Of a DNA stretch of 9,666 nt, positions 6,316-9,666 are shown in pieces. The first letter of the stretch is position 1. Each line of letters starts with the position of its first letter. Under the pieces are notes generated by a model. That model searched no databases. It was not told the origin of the DNA and saw only the letters and a list, made by a program, of their open reading frames with translations. Both the position numbers and the translations under genes were made by a program. This stretch comes from Candidatus Bathyarchaeota archaeon (GTDB lineage Archaea > Thermoproteota > Bathyarchaeia > TCS64). The stretch is from the NCBI GenBank assembly GCA_030602935.1, contig JAUVYU010000010.1, positions 1 to 9,666 of the forward strand. Direction: 5' to 3'.

Positions 6316-7131
6316 ATGTTGAATCTTCAGATGACCCTCACTCCCTCGGAGGGGAAGAGGCTTATAGGCATGGCCGTCGCGAGCATGGACGTAGTCCAGA
6401 ACGCCCTCAAGGAGGGCACGATAGTGATAGCCACGAGCACCACAACCGCGTACGTCCAAGAGGAGCTGCTCGGCAATGAGATAGCCGACAAGGGGATGTT
6501 CACGGCTGGCGTGATCACGGCGAAGTCGTGCTGCATCACCGATCCCAAGGAGAGATACAAGCATCAAGTCATCACCAAGGGGAAGGTCAAGGAGATGGCG
6601 GCAAAGGATCTCCCGAAGGTCCTCGCGAGGATGGGGCCTGCGGATGTCTTCATCAAGGGCGCCAACGCAATAGACCCCTTCGGGCAGGCCGGGATCCTCC
6701 TGGGAGGCGCTGGAGGAGGGACGATTGGAAAAGTCTGGGGGCACATCACCGCCAACGGAGTAACGACGGTAATCGCGGTGGGGCTTGAGAAGCTGGTCCC
6801 CATATCCCTGGCCGACATTGCGCCCAAGACGGGCATACAGTCAGTGGACGCCAGCCTGGGGATGGCTGTGGGCATGATGGTGGTGGGGGGCAACATCATA
6901 ACAGAGATGGAGGCCCTCAAGCTCCTCGTCGGCGTCGAGGCATACCCAATAGCGGGAGGCGGTATCTCAGGAGGCGAAGGCTCTAAGACGTTCCTCCTCG
7001 AGGGGGAGGAGGAGAACGTGAAGGCCGCATACGACCTCGTCTGCTCGGTCAAGGGAGAGCCGCCCCTCGAGACGAAGGTCCAGAGCTGCAAGATCTGCGA
7101 CGCGAAGTGCCTCTACAACGAGAACGCCTAG
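6316..7131 (+). CDS. Conserved glycine-rich protein of unknown function with C-terminal cysteine cluster
   Basis: I do not recognise a characterised family for this 271-residue protein. The N-terminal part has a TPSEGKRLIGMAVASM helix followed by GTIVIATSTTTAYVQEELLG (34-53), a strand-loop-helix that recalls the phosphate-binding start of NagB/RpiA/CoA-transferase-like folds. Glycine-rich loops follow (LLGGAGGGTIGK at 128-139; AGGGISGGEGSK at 213-224). Cysteines occur as a pair (C72, C73), singly at C243, and as CKICDAKC at the end (C258, C261, C265), which could bind metal or an Fe-S cluster. There is no signal peptide; the hydrophobic stretch near 183-196 is probably a buried helix, not a membrane anchor. 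GGGAGGT sits just before the ATG at 6316; the ATG at 6331 is an alternative start. The stop shares the CTAG palindrome with the convergent gene on the right. Real gene: firm. Fold: speculative. Confidence 0.8.
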   Translation: MLNLQMTLTPSEGKRLIGMAVASMDVVQNALKEGTIVIATSTTTAYVQEELLGNEIADKGMFTAGVITAKSCCITDPKERYKHQVITKGKVKEMAAKDLPKVLARMGPADVFIKGANAIDPFGQAGILLGGAGGGTIGKVWGHITANGVTTVIAVGLEKLVPISLADIAPKTGIQSVDASLGMAVGMMVVGGNIITEMEALKLLVGVEAYPIAGGGISGGEGSKTFLLEGEEENVKAAYDLVCSVKGEPPLETKVQSCKICDAKCLYNENA

Positions 7132-8345
7132 CCGATCCTGGGTTTCTCCTCTTTATACTCGACCTCGTCGGCTCCATTGAACTTGGAGAAGCTCTCGAGG
7201 GTCTCGGAGAAGAAGGCTTCGAAGGGCTCGTCGGGTTTGAACCAGGGCTCATGCCAGATTGAATTTACTATGAGTTTACGGTCTTTTCTGTCCATTTTGG
7301 GGATGATTCTGCCGACGAGGCGGTCGCCAGATAGGATGGCGAGGTAGTAGTAGCCGTATTTCCTCTGAGCGGCGGGGGTGTAGGCCTCGAGCTTTGCCGT
7401 GAACTCGAATAGGGTCTCTACCCGTTTCTTGTCCCAGAGGGCGTTATCGAAGGGGTTGAGGAGGTGGACGCCCTCGTGGCCCAGGCCGTCAGCGAGGTCG
7501 TCAAGCCTGCTGGCGTCTTCAGGGAGGCAGTAGTAGGGCTGTCTCGCTCCGTCCACTTCATACCTTACTGCCTCTCCGTCTCCCCTCATCTCCTCCATGA
7601 GGGAGGGTAACTGCTTGCTAAACGCCTTGTAGCGGGCGTACGAGGGGGTATAGTATCCTCGGACGTCTGCTGGCTTCACTAGGCCGAGGCTGGCCATTGT
7701 CCGGGTGATGTAGAACTTGATTCGCTCCTCCTCGGTGGGTTCGGTGGCGTCCACCCACGGGGGGAGCACCCTCTCCGCTATGTCGTACTGGCGTTGGAAG
7801 TTCTCCCTGTGGGAGACCATGAGCAGCCCTGCGCCGTAAAGGACCTCCAGGGCCACCTTGGCGGGCTTCCAGTCCCACCATCCCTTGGACGGGCCCTTCC
7901 TCCTTTGCTCGAAGTCCTTGGTGGCGAGGGGGCCCTCCGCCCTCACCCTCTCAAGGACCTCATCCAGGATGTCGGGGCTCACGCCTCCGGCTCTGCCTCC
8001 CCAGCGTTCAAGCCTCTCTAGCATCTCTCCCTCTCGCATCCTCATGGGGCTGATGAAGAAGCGGTAGTCCTCCAGGGGGACGTAGCAGGCGGCGTGGGCC
8101 CAGTACTCGAAGAGCTTCCGATCGTCGTAGGCCAGTTCGTTGAGGAGGCCTTTCTCGTGGAGGCCGAGCCTGGACCAGAGGGTGAGGTGGTGGGCTCGCT
8201 CCACGATGTTGATGGTGTCTATCTGGAGGCAGCCTAGCCTGTCTATGGCTTGGTATATGTCGTCCTTCGTGACGGTCCCTGGCCAGGAGGTGAGCCCCTG
8301 CTTCTCCACCGTCAGCCTCCGGGCGATCTCCTTAGTTGTCTCCAT
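7128..8345 (-). CDS. ycaQ: YcaQ/AlkX-like winged-helix DNA glycosylase
   Basis: This 405-residue protein belongs to the HTH_42 family of tandem winged-helix DNA glycosylases, at the usual length of about 400. E. coli YcaQ (AlkX) unhooks DNA interstrand crosslinks and removes alkylated bases; Streptomyces AlkZ does so for azinomycin crosslinks. The catalytic motif is visible as LQIDTI: Gln41 and Asp43, the QxD form of YcaQ, not the QxQ form of AlkZ. The following NIVERAHHLTLWSRLG is also typical. The C-terminal domain shows HLLNPFDNALWDKKR and then YYYLAILSGDRLVGRI, a beta segment found throughout the family. The ATG at 8345 starts the first helix and lies about 35-40 bases from a TATA box. 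It is divergent from cbf5 and convergent with the 271-residue gene, so it is probably transcribed alone. Family firm; the lesion repaired is inferred. Confidence 0.88.
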   Translation of the reverse strand: METTKEIARRLTVEKQGLTSWPGTVTKDDIYQAIDRLGCLQIDTINIVERAHHLTLWSRLGLHEKGLLNELAYDDRKLFEYWAHAACYVPLEDYRFFISPMRMREGEMLERLERWGGRAGGVSPDILDEVLERVRAEGPLATKDFEQRRKGPSKGWWDWKPAKVALEVLYGAGLLMVSHRENFQRQYDIAERVLPPWVDATEPTEEERIKFYITRTMASLGLVKPADVRGYYTPSYARYKAFSKQLPSLMEEMRGDGEAVRYEVDGARQPYYCLPEDASRLDDLADGLGHEGVHLLNPFDNALWDKKRVETLFEFTAKLEAYTPAAQRKYGYYYLAILSGDRLVGRIIPKMDRKDRKLIVNSIWHEPWFKPDEPFEAFFSETLESFSKFNGADEVEYKEEKPRIG

Positions 8346-8379
8346 CTGTCAGCATCCACGGTCTATTGCCTGCATTATC

Positions 8380-8387
8380 CTTTAAAG
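8380..8387. promoter_or_regulatory. Palindromic TATA box between ycaQ-like and cbf5 genes, possibly bidirectional
   Basis: CTTTAAAG is its own reverse complement and sits almost midway in the 72-base gap between two divergent starts (8345 on the minus strand, 8418 on the plus strand). Counting about 27 bases each way gives start points near 8357 and 8411, hence very short leaders for both genes. No second convincing TATA box is visible in the gap. Confidence 0.5.
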
Positions 8388-8417
8388 AGGGGGTGTCCAA
8401 CTGAGTCAGGAATAGGC

Positions 8418-9398
8418 ATGAGCGTCAAGCCCCCATGGGAGACCAGCCGTACAGTCCAGGTCAGGGCGGAGGAGGAGGCGGATCCCAGCCTCGGCTCACT
8501 GCCCGAGGAGAGACCCATCCAAGATCATATCAGGTACGGCATGATCGTCATCGATAAGCCCCCGGGGCCCACTAGCCACGAGGTGGTGGCGTGGATCAAG
8601 AAGCTCTTGGAGCTGGACAAGGCGGGGCACGGGGGTACTTTGGATCCTAAGGTGACTGGGGTTCTGCCAGTGGGGCTCCAGAACTCGACGAAGGTGGTGC
8701 AGGCCCTCCTGGAGGCGGGGAAGGAGTACGTCTGCCTGATGCGGACCCACGTGGACGAAGAGGAGGAGCGGGTGACCTCCACGCTGAGGCTCTTCGAGGG
8801 GGAGATCTGGCAGAGGCCGCCCCTCAGGTCCTCGGTGAGGAGGCGTCTGAGGACGCGTTTCATCTACGGCATCGATTACATGGAGGGGGACGGCAGGAAC
8901 TGGCTGTTCAAGGTGGCCTGCCAGAGCGGGACCTACATCCGGAAGCTCTGCTATGATGTGGGGGAGGTGCTGGGCGGTGGGGCCCACATGCACGAGCTCA
9001 GGAGGAGCCGTAGCGGGCCCTTCGTGGAGGCTGACCTGGTGACGATGCTGGACCTGGTGGACGGCATCGACCGGTGGAAGCAGGAGGGGGACGAGTCCAG
9101 GCTGAGGGAGGTGATATGCCCCGTGGAGGAAGCCCTGGGACTGCTGCCTAAGATCTGGATACGGGACTCGGCTGTGGACGCAGTCTGCACCGGTGCGAAA
9201 CTGGCGATGCCCGGGATCCTACGCCTCGAGTCGGGGATCGAGGTGGGCGCCATGGTTGCGGCGCTGACGCAGAAGGGGGAGGCTGTGGCGTTGATGTCCG
9301 CCCTGGCGTCGGGGGAGCAGATAATGGAGGCAGAGCATGGGCTGGCGGCGAGGCCGGTGCGGGTGCTGATGCCCCGTGGTAGCTACCCTAGAATGTGA
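8418..9398 (+). CDS. cbf5: Archaeal Cbf5, RNA-guided tRNA/rRNA pseudouridine synthase (TruB family)
   Basis: The product has 326 residues, close to the 330-340 usual for archaeal Cbf5. It is the catalytic subunit of H/ACA ribonucleoproteins, converting uridine to pseudouridine in rRNA with Nop10, Gar1 and L7Ae, and can act on tRNA U55 without a guide. GMIVIDKPPGPTSHEVVAWI (41-60) and GHGGTLDPKVTGVLPV (70-85) are the two hallmark motifs; Asp76 is the catalytic residue. GTYIRKLCYDVG and MHELRRSRSGPF further on are TruB-family motifs, and residues about 246-321 form a PUA RNA-binding domain. AGGA (8408-8411) precedes the ATG at 8418; the open frame extends further left but the domain begins after this start. 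The methyltransferase gene follows after 6 bases, suggesting a shared transcript. Call very firm. Confidence 0.95.
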   Translation: MSVKPPWETSRTVQVRAEEEADPSLGSLPEERPIQDHIRYGMIVIDKPPGPTSHEVVAWIKKLLELDKAGHGGTLDPKVTGVLPVGLQNSTKVVQALLEAGKEYVCLMRTHVDEEEERVTSTLRLFEGEIWQRPPLRSSVRRRLRTRFIYGIDYMEGDGRNWLFKVACQSGTYIRKLCYDVGEVLGGGAHMHELRRSRSGPFVEADLVTMLDLVDGIDRWKQEGDESRLREVICPVEEALGLLPKIWIRDSAVDAVCTGAKLAMPGILRLESGIEVGAMVAALTQKGEAVALMSALASGEQIMEAEHGLAARPVRVLMPRGSYPRM

Positions 9399-9404
9399 TG
9401 AGGT

Positions 9405-9666
9405 TTGTCTGACCACTACTTCTCCAGGCGTCCCTCGTCGAGGGTGAGGCTGGGGCTCGTCAGGTGCCGGCTGAGGGGGATGGGCTTTGAGTTCCTGACC
9501 TCGTCGGGTATCTTCTCGTACAAGAAGCTTGATCTCGGGACCCGTCTCCTGGTGGAGTCGATGGTGCTCCCGGAGTCGGGGCGGGTCCTGGATGTGGGCT
9601 GCGGGTATGGTCCGGTGGGGATCGTGGCGGCTAGGCTGGTGCCTGGGCTTGAAGTCTGGATGACGA
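9405..9666 (+). CDS. SAM-dependent methyltransferase, RsmC-like small domain family (3' end outside the window)
   Basis: The first 87 residues are visible. The opening SDHYFSRRPSSR and the FEFLTSSGIFSYKKLDLGT stretch are typical of the methyltransferase small domain family (PF05175) related to 16S rRNA guanine methyltransferases RsmC/RsmD. Motif I, the SAM-binding loop VLDVGCGYGPVGI, follows near residues 64-76. The catalytic NPP(F/Y/H) motif would lie past the right edge. The start is TTG at 9405: an in-frame TGA stands at 9399-9401 and this is the only start codon in front of the conserved N-terminus. GTGAT at 9395-9399, partly within the cbf5 stop, may serve as ribosome site. Lying 6 bases behind cbf5, it probably modifies RNA, but the substrate cannot be read from sequence. 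Confidence 0.85.
   Translation, partial: MSDHYFSRRPSSRVRLGLVRCRLRGMGFEFLTSSGIFSYKKLDLGTRLLVESMVLPESGRVLDVGCGYGPVGIVAARLVPGLEVWMT

Noticed and set aside
8250..8417. N-terminal extension of Cbf5 to 8250
   Set aside because: It runs antisense through the start of the ycaQ-like gene and across the promoter gap; the ATG at 8418 gives the usual family length.
1..9666. CRISPR array, tRNA or insertion sequence
   Set aside because: I looked because of the CARF-like gene and the accessory-looking pupylation module, but saw no regularly spaced repeats, no cloverleaf with a TTC arm, and no transposase or terminal inverted repeats.

Overview
The window is archaeal chromosomal DNA. It is GC-rich in the genes, with short AT-rich gaps carrying TATA boxes of archaeal type, often only 25-40 bases from a start codon. 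It encodes a Cbf5-type pseudouridine synthase with a C-terminal PUA domain, a CARF-like winged-helix regulator of a mostly archaeal kind, and a glutaredoxin-paired class III ribonucleotide reductase. The reductase points to anaerobic or facultatively anaerobic growth. I cannot name the lineage from the sequence; an uncultured Thermoproteota/Bathyarchaeia-like archaeon would be compatible.

Region 1 (1-2075, + strand) is the striking part. The left edge cuts through a gene whose last 85 residues align without gaps for long stretches with the C-terminus of the Pup ligase PafA. A second, complete 532-residue member of the PafA/Dop family follows (370-1968). It keeps the family's N-terminal Gly-x-Glu-x-Glu motif, the Asp-containing strand, the YKNN motif, the RD(D/E)PHAD motif and the RLH motif. 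Its stop codon overlaps the GTG start of a 36-residue, lysine-rich protein (1965-2075) that has a strong ribosome binding site and ends in Gly-Glu, the kind of C-terminus carried by Pup modifiers. The arrangement (ligase-like, ligase/depupylase-like, tiny Gly-Glu-terminal protein) is that of a pupylation module. To my knowledge such a module is not established in Archaea.

Region 2 (2081-5052, - strand) holds a VOC-superfamily (glyoxalase-fold) protein with its own promoter. Upstream of it is a two-gene operon: a small glutaredoxin with a CPKC site overlaps by 14 bases the anaerobic ribonucleotide reductase NrdD, which starts at TTG and has a zinc site and a glycyl radical motif. The glutaredoxin is the probable electron donor.

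Region 3 (5053-7131) begins with a divergent AT-rich promoter region, then a CARF-like plus winged-helix transcription regulator. A 218-base intergenic region with a perfect 19-base palindrome follows, and then a glycine-rich conserved protein of unknown function with a C-terminal cysteine cluster. That gene shares a CTAG stop with the convergent gene to its right.

Region 4 (7128-9666) holds a YcaQ/AlkX-like DNA glycosylase (- strand) and the divergent Cbf5 gene; a single palindromic TATA box could serve both. A SAM-dependent methyltransferase of the RsmC-like small domain family follows Cbf5 and runs off the right edge; these two look like an RNA-modification operon.
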